Assembly (NCBI GenBank): GCA_946482595.1
Contig: CAMLSD010000013.1
Span: 1 to 62,779 of the forward strand
Length of the DNA: 62,779 nucleotides
Origin: an uncultured Comamonadaceae bacterium
GTDB lineage: Bacteria > Pseudomonadota > Gammaproteobacteria > Burkholderiales > Burkholderiaceae
Direction: 5' to 3'
The translations under genes were made by a program, and so were the position numbers. How positions within the stretch are numbered: the stretch's first letter is position 1; every line of letters begins with the position of its first letter. A model generated the notes under the pieces. The model saw only the letters and a program-made list of their open reading frames with translations. It did no database searches and had not been told where the DNA came from. Shown here one piece after another: positions 1-7,412 of this stretch.

Positions 1-54
1 ATCGGGCGCAACACCATCACGCGCAAGATCCAGGAACTGGGCCTGGACGACTGA
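1..54 (+). CDS. ntrC: NtrC (nitrogen regulation response regulator), C-terminal fragment
   Basis: Only the last 17 codons and the TGA stop are in the window; the gene begins upstream. The encoded tail, IGRNTITRKIQELGLDD, is the recognition helix and end of the Fis-type helix-turn-helix that closes NtrC/GlnG. In the family, NtrC is a sigma-54-dependent activator (receiver, AAA+ and Fis domains) phosphorylated by NtrB under nitrogen limitation. The receiver and AAA+ domains cannot be seen here, so the call rests on the highly conserved final helix. Another NtrC-family regulator is possible, but the GRNTITRKI-ELGL ending is typical of NtrC itself. Confidence 0.7.
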   Translation: MGRNTITRKIQELGLDD

Positions 55-90
55 GGGCGGGCCTGGCGCGGCGCGACGCCCCGGGCCCCT

Positions 91-867
91 TCAACCGAGC
101 GTCACGATCACCGGGGCGTGGTCGCTCGGTTTGTCCCACTTGCGGGGCACCCGATCGATCGTGCAGGCCGTCACCGAGGCTTGCAGCGCCTGGCTCACCA
201 GGATGTGGTCGATGCGCAGGCCGCGGTTCTTCTGGTAGCCCAGCATGCGGTAGTCCCACCACGAATAGCTCTTTTCGGGCTGATCGAACAGGCGGAAGCT
301 GTCGGTCAGCCCCAGCCCGAGCAACTGGCGAAAGTGCTCGCGCTCTTCGGTCGTGTGGTGGATGGTCTCGCGCAGGCCTTCGGGGTCGTAGGAGTCGCGG
401 TCTTCCGGGGCGATATTGAAATCGCCCATCAGCACCAGGCGCGGGTGCGCGGCCAGTTCGTCGCGCAGCCAGTCGCGCAGCGCCCGCAGCCAGTTCATCT
501 TGTATTCGAACTTGTCGGTGCCAGGGGCCTGCCCGTTCACGAAATAGCCGTTGACCACGCGCAGCGCACCGCCCGGTGCGTCGATGGTGGCGGCAATCAC
601 GCGCGACTGTTCGTCGGCAAAGCCGGGGATGTTGCGCACCACCTGGCTCATCGGCAGCCGGCTCAGCAGGGCCACCCCGTTGTAGGTCTTCTGGCCGAAG
701 GCCTCGGCCTGGTAGCCGGCTGCACGCAAGGCCTCGTGCGGGAACTTGTCGTCGGTGAGCTTGAGCTCCTGCAGCCCCAGCACGTCGACCGGATTGGCGG
801 CCAGCCAGTCGAGCACATGCTGCTGGCGGGCCGTGAGGGAATTGACGTTCCACGTCGCGAGTTTCAT
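91..867 (-). CDS. xthA: Exodeoxyribonuclease III
   Basis: A 258-residue protein of the endonuclease/exonuclease/phosphatase (EEP) fold, the usual length for ExoIII. It incises DNA 5' to abasic sites and has 3'-5' exonuclease and 3'-repair phosphodiesterase activity in base excision repair. The family catalytic signatures are visible: N7 and E34 (GLQELKL), a NGYFVNG tyrosine segment, the GDFNIAP pair of Asp and Asn, and the C-terminal SDHAP Asp-His. The start at 867 is preceded by an AAGGAG ribosome binding site; the longer open frame to 1215 is non-homologous. It lies 65 bp downstream of the photolyase-like gene on the same strand, so it may belong to a repair-themed transcript. Confidence 0.95.
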   Translation of the reverse strand: MKLATWNVNSLTARQQHVLDWLAANPVDVLGLQELKLTDDKFPHEALRAAGYQAEAFGQKTYNGVALLSRLPMSQVVRNIPGFADEQSRVIAATIDAPGGALRVVNGYFVNGQAPGTDKFEYKMNWLRALRDWLRDELAAHPRLVLMGDFNIAPEDRDSYDPEGLRETIHHTTEEREHFRQLLGLGLTDSFRLFDQPEKSYSWWDYRMLGYQKNRGLRIDHILVSQALQASVTACTIDRVPRKWDKPSDHAPVIVTLG

Positions 868-932
868 CGTGCTTCCTTCTCCTTTGCGGGCGGCTCGAGA
901 CGGGCATTGTGCTCGCTTTCGTGCCGCCGGGT

Positions 933-2135
933 TCACGGGTCCAGAAGCTCGTCGACCCCCTTCAGCGGGCGTGTGGTGCGGGTCCACCACTGCGAGAACG
1001 AATCGCAACGCCGGGCCACCGGCGGGAAGAGCGCAGGCGCCGGCACGCACTGCACCGGTGACCGCAGCCACGGCGCCATGTGGGGGTCGTCGAATGTGCG
1101 TACCGAGCGGGCTGCACGAAGCACCTGGCCCAGGCTGTCGGCGCGGGCATGCCAGCGGTGCGCGGTGAGCTCGGCCATGCGCCGGCCGACAAACTGCCAG
1201 CGAAGCTCGGACCACGGCCAGGCGTGATGGAACTCCTCGATGAACACGCCCAGCAGCAGCGTGTCGGCCGGCGTGTGCGCCGCGATCAGTCCGGCGGGTT
1301 CACGCAGGCACCAGGGGTGCACCAGCCACACGTCGCGCCCGCGCACCAGCGCCTCGTCGGGCGGTGTGCAGGCCAGTGAGGCGGGCGGGCTGCGATGGGT
1401 GGGTGGCTCGGGTGTCGCAGGCACCGCGGCAGGCCCGGGCGATGCTGCCGATGTGGATCGCGGGTCGCGCGCCAGACGATCGAGTGCGTCGTAGCTGAGG
1501 TCGATCGCGCTTTCGGCACTGTGCCAGGCAGGCGGTGCATGGCGCCCGACGTTCTCGGCATTGAAAAGATAGGGCTTGTGGCTGCCGGTGCCGGCCACCC
1601 ACTGCCAGCTCAGGTGGTTGCTGGCCAGGTCGCCGTCGAGCAGGTGAGCCACCATCCAGTCGGCACCGGTGCGCCAGTGCAGCTTGCGCAGGTGGACGGT
1701 GTAGCTGGCCAGCCACATGCGGGCGTGGTTGTGCAGCGTGCCGGTCTGGTAGAGCCCGCGCACCGCCTGATCGACCACCGGCACGCCGGTGCGGGCCTCG
1801 CGCAGGTCGGCAGGCAGTTCGCGGGCATAGGCCGAGTCCGGCAGCGGGCCGTCATGCAGGCTGTGCAGGATGCCGTCGCCCCGGTGAGCCCACACATGAC
1901 GGAAGTATTCGCGCCACCCGAGTTCGAACACGAACTTGTGCTGCACCGTCAGCCGGTGGCGGGCTGCCACGCCGGCCAGCACGTCGCGCAGCGTCACGAC
2001 ACCGTGGGTGATGAAGGGCGACAGCCCGCTCACCGCACCGTCCAGCGCATTGCGCGTGCGGGCATACCGCCCGGGATCCACGGCGGCGATGCGGGTGTGC
2101 GCTTCGGCCAGGGTGGGAGGCAGCGCGGGATTCAT
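933..2135 (-). CDS. Photolyase-like FAD-binding domain protein (short form)
   Basis: A 400-residue protein that begins directly with a photolyase/cryptochrome FAD-binding core: an RTRNALDG...SPFITHG segment near residues 27-45, GWREYFRHVW, and LHNHARMWLASY...GDLASNHLSWQWVAG near 134-180, ending in the KPYLFNAENV stretch. The usual N-terminal alpha/beta antenna domain is absent in front. Instead a roughly 140-residue segment follows (about 260-400), containing VWLVHPWCLREP and WPWSELRWQFVGRRMAEL, which could be an alpha/beta domain placed after the FAD domain. A Ser/Pro/Thr-rich linker (about 225-260) separates the halves. It starts 17 bp after the FeS-photolyase gene and is probably co-transcribed. 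Activity and photoreaction type are not established. Confidence 0.75.
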   Translation of the reverse strand: MNPALPPTLAEAHTRIAAVDPGRYARTRNALDGAVSGLSPFITHGVVTLRDVLAGVAARHRLTVQHKFVFELGWREYFRHVWAHRGDGILHSLHDGPLPDSAYARELPADLREARTGVPVVDQAVRGLYQTGTLHNHARMWLASYTVHLRKLHWRTGADWMVAHLLDGDLASNHLSWQWVAGTGSHKPYLFNAENVGRHAPPAWHSAESAIDLSYDALDRLARDPRSTSAASPGPAAVPATPEPPTHRSPPASLACTPPDEALVRGRDVWLVHPWCLREPAGLIAAHTPADTLLLGVFIEEFHHAWPWSELRWQFVGRRMAELTAHRWHARADSLGQVLRAARSVRTFDDPHMAPWLRSPVQCVPAPALFPPVARRCDSFSQWWTRTTRPLKGVDELLDP

Positions 2136-2151
2136 GCGGTGTGGCTCGCCG

Positions 2152-3729
2152 TCACGTGGTGCATGCCCCCACCTCGCCCCGGCGGACCGCTGTGGCGCGT
2201 TCCTGCACCGCCTGGCGGTCGCTCTCGCTCAGGCGTGCCAGGTTCTTCACCTGCAGGGCCATGCGCGGGTTGCGGGCCAGCGTGTCGGCGTGCCGCAGCA
2301 GGAAATCCCAGTACAGCGTGGTGTAGGGGCAGGCCTGCTCACCGCTGTGCCGGGCCGGGTCATAGCGGCAGGACCGGCAGTGCGGGCTCATGCGCTGGAT
2401 GTACTTGCCGGTGGCGACATAGGGCTTGCTGCCCATCAGACCCCCGTCGGCATACTGGCTCATGCCCAGCGTGTTCGGCAGTTCCACCCACTCGACCGCG
2501 TCGACATAGACCGCCAGGTACCAGCGGTGCACCTCGGCCGGATCGACCCCCAGCATCTGCGTGAACAGGCCGATCACCATCAGCCGCTGGATGTGGTTGG
2601 CATAACCGTGCGCAAGGGTCTGCTGCAGGGCATCGCGCAGGCAGGCCATGTCGGTCTGTCCGGTCCAGAACCAGGCCGGCAGCGGCTCGTGGGCGTCCAG
2701 TGCGTTGAGCTGCAGGTAGGCCGGCATGCGTGTCCAGTAAATGCCGCGCACATACTCGCGCCACCCGAGGATCTGGCGGATGAAACCCTCCACGCTGGCC
2801 AGCGGCGCGCGACCGGCGCGCCAGGATGCTTCGGCGGCGGCCACCACCTCGCGCGGATTCAGCAGCTTCAGGTTCAGCGCCGCCGACAGGTGGGAGTGGT
2901 AAAGCCACGGGTCGCCCGGCCACATCGCGTCCTGGTAACGACCGAACTGCTCCAGCCGTTCCTCGATGAAGCACTGCAGACTGAGCAGGGCCTGCTCACG
3001 GGTGACCGGCCAGGCAAACTGGTCGCAGCGCCCCGGGTGGTCGCCCAGGTGCCGCTCGACCAGCGCGATGACCTCACGAGTGATCGTGTCGGGCTCGAAC
3101 TGCGTGCGCTGCGGGACGAAACCGGGCCCGTCCTGGCCGAAGGCCTCGCGGTTGTCGGCGTCGAAGTTCCACTGTCCACCCACCGGACCGACCTTGCCGG
3201 ACGCGCCCGTGTCGCCATCGGTCATCAGGATGCCGTGGCGTTGGCGCTGCTCGCGGTAGAAGTACTCCATGCGCAGCGACTTGCGCGTGCGGGCATGCTC
3301 GGCGAATTCGCGCACGGTGCAGAAGTAATGCCGGTCCTCGCGGATCTCCAGCTCGACCTGCGCCGCCGAGGTGGCCGCGCGCATGGCCTGCAACACCCGC
3401 CAGTCGCCAGGCGCGGTCATCACGACCCGCTCGGGGCGCAGGCGCTGCAGGTCGGCGCCCAGCTGGGCCGCCAGGCTGCCCTGGTTGCCGGGGTCGTCCA
3501 GGTGCATGTAGTGCAGCCGATGCCCGGCGGTCCGCAGCGCCTCGGCAAAGTGGCGCATGGCCGACAGGAACATCACCGTGCGCGACTTGCTCGACCACAC
3601 GTGCCGTGACTCTTCGGCAACCTCGGCCATCCAGACGGCGTCGCGGGCCGCATCGAAGTCGTCGAACGCCGCCGCCTGCAGGTCGAGCTGGTCCCCCAGC
3701 ACCACCACCAGCTGGCGCACCTCAGCCAC
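2152..3729 (-). CDS. phrB: FeS-type bacterial cryptochrome/photolyase (PhrB family)
   Basis: A 525-residue protein of the 'deoxyribodipyrimidine photolyase-related' family (FeS-BCP), whose characterised members, such as Agrobacterium PhrB, repair (6-4) photoproducts using FAD and carry a [4Fe-4S] cluster. The four cluster cysteines can be placed at C363, C451, C454 and C467. Their spacing (88, 3, 13) is the same as C350/C438/C441/C454 in Agrobacterium PhrB. The N-terminus (VVVLGDQLDL) is the typical alpha/beta start. The gene overlaps the upstream DUF2256 gene by 8 bp and is followed 16 bp later by the short photolyase-like gene. A light-responsive promoter would have to lie upstream of DUF2256. 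Confidence 0.9.
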   Translation of the reverse strand: MAEVRQLVVVLGDQLDLQAAAFDDFDAARDAVWMAEVAEESRHVWSSKSRTVMFLSAMRHFAEALRTAGHRLHYMHLDDPGNQGSLAAQLGADLQRLRPERVVMTAPGDWRVLQAMRAATSAAQVELEIREDRHYFCTVREFAEHARTRKSLRMEYFYREQRQRHGILMTDGDTGASGKVGPVGGQWNFDADNREAFGQDGPGFVPQRTQFEPDTITREVIALVERHLGDHPGRCDQFAWPVTREQALLSLQCFIEERLEQFGRYQDAMWPGDPWLYHSHLSAALNLKLLNPREVVAAAEASWRAGRAPLASVEGFIRQILGWREYVRGIYWTRMPAYLQLNALDAHEPLPAWFWTGQTDMACLRDALQQTLAHGYANHIQRLMVIGLFTQMLGVDPAEVHRWYLAVYVDAVEWVELPNTLGMSQYADGGLMGSKPYVATGKYIQRMSPHCRSCRYDPARHSGEQACPYTTLYWDFLLRHADTLARNPRMALQVKNLARLSESDRQAVQERATAVRRGEVGACTT

Positions 3730-3889
3730 GAGGCCCCCGGGCTCGGCGGCAGGCCTCGGAGCAGTACTTCACCTCGTCCCAGTTCCTGGCCCAGCGGCGC
3801 CGCCAGGTCATCGGCAGGCCGCAGGCCGCGCAGGGGCGAGAGGGCAGGGCGGCCTTGTTGCCGCGAAATCCGGCATTGCGGCGCGTCAT
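3722..3889 (-). CDS. DUF2256 zinc-ribbon-like small protein
   Basis: A 55-residue basic protein matching DUF2256. It has a CAAC pair at residues 20-23, then the family block TWRRRWARNWDEVKYCSEACRR with a second cysteine pair (C43, C47). Four cysteines in two pairs suggest a structural zinc site. The ATG at 3889 gives exactly the family core (MTRRNAGFRGNK...); an in-frame ATG further upstream (3952) would add unrelated sequence. The stop lies inside the first codons of the FeS-photolyase gene, so translation is probably coupled. The function is unknown; in many proteobacteria this family sits beside photolyase genes. Confidence 0.8.
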   Translation of the reverse strand: MTRRNAGFRGNKAALPSRPCAACGLPMTWRRRWARNWDEVKYCSEACRRARGPRG

Positions 3890-4043
3890 GGTGTGCCCGG
3901 CAGTTCGGTGGGTGACATGGGCCGAGATGCTAACCAGATGCGCTTCAAGCATGCGTCATCTGAGCGTTTGGCCTGTGGACTGACGGTAATATCCGCGTCA
4001 AACGCGAGTCAATTCCGGGACGACCTCCAGTGCCAGCCTCCAG

Positions 4044-5093
4044 ATGACAACGACCCAAGACCCCACCACCCCAACGCGGCCCGCTGCGGCCGGCACGACC
4101 TTGCATCGCAGCGGCGCGGTGGCGCGCATGCTGCGCATGCCTGTGGCCACCTTGCGAGTGTGGGAGCGTCGCTATCGGCTCACGCAGGCCACGTTGTCGC
4201 CGAGCGGCCAGCGCCTGTACTCGGCTGACGACGTGCGGCGCCTTGCGCTGATCAAGCAACTGGTCGACCTGGGCCATGCGATCGGCAGCCTCGCGGCGCT
4301 GGACATGGCCGAACTGCAGCGCGTGGCAGCCACCCACGCCCAGGTGTTGTCCAGCGTGCAGGCGCCCAGTCAGCCGCCCTGGCACGAGACGTCCGGCACG
4401 GGCACCTGGCAGGTGGTGGTGATCGGTGCGGCGCTGGGTGCGCGCCTTCGACGTGCCGGTGTGCTGCGTCGCATCGGCCGTCGGCTGGTGGTGCTCGGCC
4501 CGTTTGCCGATGCCCAGGAGGCGGCCGTGTCGCTGAGCACGGGCCCTCAAGTGGATGCCGTGCTGCTGCACCAGCCGCAACTCTCGGCTGACAGCCTGCA
4601 TGATCTGCGCGCTGCCGCACCCACGCTGGCCGGGCGGCCCGTCGGGATCGTCTACGGCTTTGCGCCCGAAGCAGTGTGCGAGGCCTTGGCGGACAGCGGC
4701 GCCCAGTTGCTGCGCGAGCCGCAGCCGGACGTGGTCCTGGGCCAGTGGCTGGTGCGGTTGTTCGCATCCGCCGCGCCCGAACTGGCGCCCCCCGGGCCTG
4801 CGGGCCCGCCGCTGGCTGCCATACCCCCGCGTCGCTGGGACGACGCGGCGCTGGCCGACTTTGCCGGCCTGTCGACCACGGTGGCCTGCGAGTGCCCCCG
4901 GCATCTGGCCGAGCTGCTGAGCCTGCTGTCCCAGTTCGAGGCCTACAGCGCCCAGTGCGGTCACCGCGGGGCGGCTGACGCCGAGCTGCATGCCTACCTC
5001 GGCCGGGTGGCCGGCCAGGCGCGGGTGCACTTCGAGGTCGCGCTCGAACGCGTGGCCGTGCACGAGGGCCTGATGCTGCCGCGCACCGGGTGA
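4044..5093 (+). CDS. MerR-family transcriptional regulator beside photolyases
   Basis: A 349-residue regulator with an N-terminal MerR winged helix (about residues 20-90: SGAVARMLRMPVATLRVWERRY, then the GQRLYSADDVRRLALI wing). The architecture is like CarH/LitR: HTH, then a roughly 130-residue alpha/beta segment (about 130-250), then a helical C-terminal region. Unlike B12-dependent CarH/LitR photoreceptors, I find no E/DxHxxG cobalamin-ligand motif. It is divergent from the DUF2256-photolyase operon with 154 bp between the start codons, which fits control of that operon. The ATG at 4044 has no obvious Shine-Dalgarno sequence. The regulatory target and ligand are inference. Confidence 0.8.
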   Translation: MTTTQDPTTPTRPAAAGTTLHRSGAVARMLRMPVATLRVWERRYRLTQATLSPSGQRLYSADDVRRLALIKQLVDLGHAIGSLAALDMAELQRVAATHAQVLSSVQAPSQPPWHETSGTGTWQVVVIGAALGARLRRAGVLRRIGRRLVVLGPFADAQEAAVSLSTGPQVDAVLLHQPQLSADSLHDLRAAAPTLAGRPVGIVYGFAPEAVCEALADSGAQLLREPQPDVVLGQWLVRLFASAAPELAPPGPAGPPLAAIPPRRWDDAALADFAGLSTTVACECPRHLAELLSLLSQFEAYSAQCGHRGAADAELHAYLGRVAGQARVHFEVALERVAVHEGLMLPRTG

Positions 5094-5103
5094 AGCGCGA
5101 GCC

Positions 5104-5610
5104 TCACTGGCCCCCGGGGCGCCTGTGGTAGGTGACGAAGTGGTAGGTGTAGCCTTCGGGCGCCACATGGGTCTCGCGCGAGACCTCGGTGAAGGCCGAG
5201 CGGTCCCAGGGCGGGAAGTGTGTGTCACCGTCGAAGTCTTCGTCGAGTTCGGTGAGCACCAGTTCGTCGACCCGCGGGAAGGCCTCGGCGTACACCTGGG
5301 CGCCACCGATCACGAAGACCTTGGTGGCATGTTTCAGGAGTTCCAGCGCGGCGTCGAAGGACGGCGCTTCCTCGACACCCGGAGCCGTCCAGTGCGGGTT
5401 GCGGGTGATGACCACGTTGCGACGGCCGGGCAGGGGCTTGCCGATCGACTCGAAGGTCTTGCGGCCCATCAGCACCGGGCAGCCCAGCGTCGTGCGCTTG
5501 AAGTGGCGCAGGTCTTCGGGCAGCCGCCAGATCAGCGCGTTGTCACGGCCGATCACGCCGTTGCGAGCCACGGCGGCAATGATGCTCAGTTGGGGCAGGT
5601 CGGTCGTCAT
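5104..5610 (-). CDS. folA: Dihydrofolate reductase
   Basis: A 168-residue protein with all DHFR landmarks: IAAVARNGVIGRDNALIWRLPEDL, with the catalytic acid D33 (the D27 position of the E. coli enzyme); MGRKTFESIGKPLPGRRNVVITRN; and VFVIGGAQVYAEAF for the NADPH site. It reduces dihydrofolate to tetrahydrofolate with NADPH, regenerating the folate oxidised by thymidylate synthase encoded just upstream on the same strand. No Shine-Dalgarno sequence precedes the ATG. A CACAAT hexamer sits 6 nt before it, so a leaderless transcript is possible in addition to read-through from thyA. Confidence 0.97.
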   Translation of the reverse strand: MTTDLPQLSIIAAVARNGVIGRDNALIWRLPEDLRHFKRTTLGCPVLMGRKTFESIGKPLPGRRNVVITRNPHWTAPGVEEAPSFDAALELLKHATKVFVIGGAQVYAEAFPRVDELVLTELDEDFDGDTHFPPWDRSAFTEVSRETHVAPEGYTYHFVTYHRRPGGQ

Positions 5611-5616
5611 GCGCGT

Positions 5617-5622
5617 ATTGTG
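5617..5622 (-). promoter_or_regulatory. Candidate -10 hexamer directly before folA
   Basis: CACAAT on the minus strand, separated from the folA ATG by 6 nt (5611-5616). If used, transcription would start at or within a base or two of the start codon. There is no clear -35 element and no ribosome binding site between it and the ATG. Confidence 0.3.
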
Positions 5623-5659
5623 GGCCCGGCGGGCCCGATTGGGGCAGGGGCAACGCGTG

Positions 5660-6532
5660 TCAGAGCCGGCGCGGCAGCAGGGCGCTGGCGATCGCCACCA
5701 TGATGAGCGCCGCAGCGGCCAGGTCCTGCCAGTGGGGCACCTCGGCGACGATCAACGGGGCCGACAGCGTGCCGATCAGCGGCACGGCCATGATCGAGAA
5801 CGCGCTCGCCGACGGTGGCAGGCTGCGCGCCATGCCGAACCAGATGATCTGCGCAAAGCCGTAGTTGATCGTGATGCCCCACACGAGCGACCACCAGGTG
5901 GCCGCCGAATACTGCCAGCTTGGCGCCGGCTCCAGCAGCGGGGCGATCACCCAGAAGGCGACCGAACCCATCAGCATCATCCAGACCGTCAGCGCCTCGG
6001 TGGGCAGCGGGCTCTGGCTGCGCCGCATCAACACCGTGCCCAGCGCCCAGCTGACGGCGGCGATCTGCATCCACACGATGCCCACCGGCCGCCCGGCCAG
6101 GGCCGAGAACTCCTGCATCACCAGCAGCCCCACGGCGGCTGCGGCACAGACCACACTGATCAGCGTGCGGCGCGACAGTCGCTCACCGAACAGCAGCACG
6201 GTGATCAGCACCGTCCAGATGGGCATCGTGAAGCCGAGGATGGCCGCGCGGCCCGAGGCCAGTTCGCCCACCCCCAGGATCGAGAACAGGTGCCAGCCCA
6301 GGATGTTGGGCAAGGCCAGCCAGGCGACCTGCGCTGCCTCGCGCCAGCCCAGGCGCATCGAGACGCCCCGGGCGCTGTAGAACGCCAGCAGCATCAGCGC
6401 GCCGCCGCTCATGGTCACGGCGCGGAAGTACAGCGGGGTCATCTCGCGCAGCGAGAACTTCATCATCGGCCAGTTGAGCCCCCACATCAGGGTCAGCAGG
6501 GCCAGGGCGCCGAACTGGCGTGACGACAGCAT
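5660..6532 (-). CDS. EamA/DMT-family membrane transporter
   Basis: A 290-residue protein with about ten hydrophobic segments arranged as two EamA repeats (first half starting LTLMWGLNWPMMKFSLREM, second half with the conserved EP-x-W region and a GTLSAPLIVAEVP motif). This is the drug/metabolite transporter superfamily; substrates range from amino acids to nucleosides and drugs, and none can be assigned from sequence. The start at 6532 leaves 14 bp after the thyA stop. It sits between thyA and folA in the same direction. The position invites, but does not prove, a link with pyrimidine or folate metabolism. Confidence 0.85.
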   Translation of the reverse strand: MLSSRQFGALALLTLMWGLNWPMMKFSLREMTPLYFRAVTMSGGALMLLAFYSARGVSMRLGWREAAQVAWLALPNILGWHLFSILGVGELASGRAAILGFTMPIWTVLITVLLFGERLSRRTLISVVCAAAAVGLLVMQEFSALAGRPVGIVWMQIAAVSWALGTVLMRRSQSPLPTEALTVWMMLMGSVAFWVIAPLLEPAPSWQYSAATWWSLVWGITINYGFAQIIWFGMARSLPPSASAFSIMAVPLIGTLSAPLIVAEVPHWQDLAAAALIMVAIASALLPRRL

Positions 6533-6546
6533 GGGACGGCCGGCGT

Positions 6547-7383
6547 TCAGACGGCCACCGGTGCCTTGATGGCCGGATGGTGCTGGTAGTCGACGAACTC
6601 GAAGTCTTCGTAGGCGTAGTCGAAGATCGACTCCGGTCGGCGCCGGATGTTGAGCGTGGGGTAGGGCAGCGGCGCGCGCGACAGCTGCAGCTCCACCTGT
6701 TCCACATGGTTGCTGTAGATGTGGCAATCGCCGCCGGTCCAGATGAAGTCGCCGACATCGAGGTCGCACTGCTGGGCCACCATGTGGGTGAGCAGCGCGT
6801 AGCTCGCAATGTTGAACGGCACACCCAGGAAGATGTCGGCACTGCGCTGATAGAGCTGGCAGCTGAGCTTGCCGCGCTGCCCTTCGGCCTGCGGCGGTGC
6901 CACGTAGAACTGGAACAGCGCATGACAGGGCATCAGCGCCATGCGCGACAGCTCGGCCACGTTCCAGGCGCTGACGATGATGCGGCGGGAGTCCGGGTTG
7001 GTGCGCAAGGTGCGCATGACTTCGGCAATCTGGTCGATGTGCCCGCCATCCGGCGTGGGCCAGGAGCGCCACTGCACACCATAGACCGGGCCCAGGTCGC
7101 CGTCTTCGCGGGCCCATTCGTCCCAGATCGTGACACCGCGCTCCTGCAGCCAGCGGGCATTGCTGTCGCCCCGCAGGAACCACAGCAGCTCGAGGATGAT
7201 CGACTTGGTGTGCAGCTTCTTGGTGGTGACCAGCGGAAAGCCTTCGCTCAGGTCGAAGCGCATCTGGTGACCGAAGACGCTGCGCGTGCCGGTACCCGTG
7301 CGGTCGCTCTTGGGCGTGCCGTTCACGTGCACATGGCGCATGAAGTCTTCGTACTGGGATCGGATGGGGCGGGCTGGGCTCAC
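6547..7383 (-). CDS. thyA: Thymidylate synthase
   Basis: A 278-residue ThyA: dUMP is methylated with 5,10-methylenetetrahydrofolate to give dTMP and dihydrofolate. Seen in the sequence: the RTGTGT phosphate-binding loop, the catalytic Cys at C153 in [14 protein letters not shown], and the [22 protein letters not shown] and GDCHIYSNH signatures. The most upstream start giving the full N-terminus ([11 protein letters not shown]) is a GTG at 7383, with no recognisable Shine-Dalgarno sequence. It is the first gene of a thyA-EamA-folA run on one strand, which couples dTMP synthesis with recycling of its folate product. Confidence 0.97.
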   Translation of the reverse strand: MSPARPIRSQYEDFMRHVHVNGTPKSDRTGTGTRSVFGHQMRFDLSEGFPLVTTKKLHTKSIILELLWFLRGDSNARWLQERGVTIWDEWAREDGDLGPVYGVQWRSWPTPDGGHIDQIAEVMRTLRTNPDSRRIIVSAWNVAELSRMALMPCHALFQFYVAPPQAEGQRGKLSCQLYQRSADIFLGVPFNIASYALLTHMVAQQCDLDVGDFIWTGGDCHIYSNHVEQVELQLSRAPLPYPTLNIRRRPESIFDYAYEDFEFVDYQHHPAIKAPVAV

Positions 7384-7412
7384 GGCGGTGTCGGTCTGCC
7401 GGGGCAGACGGT

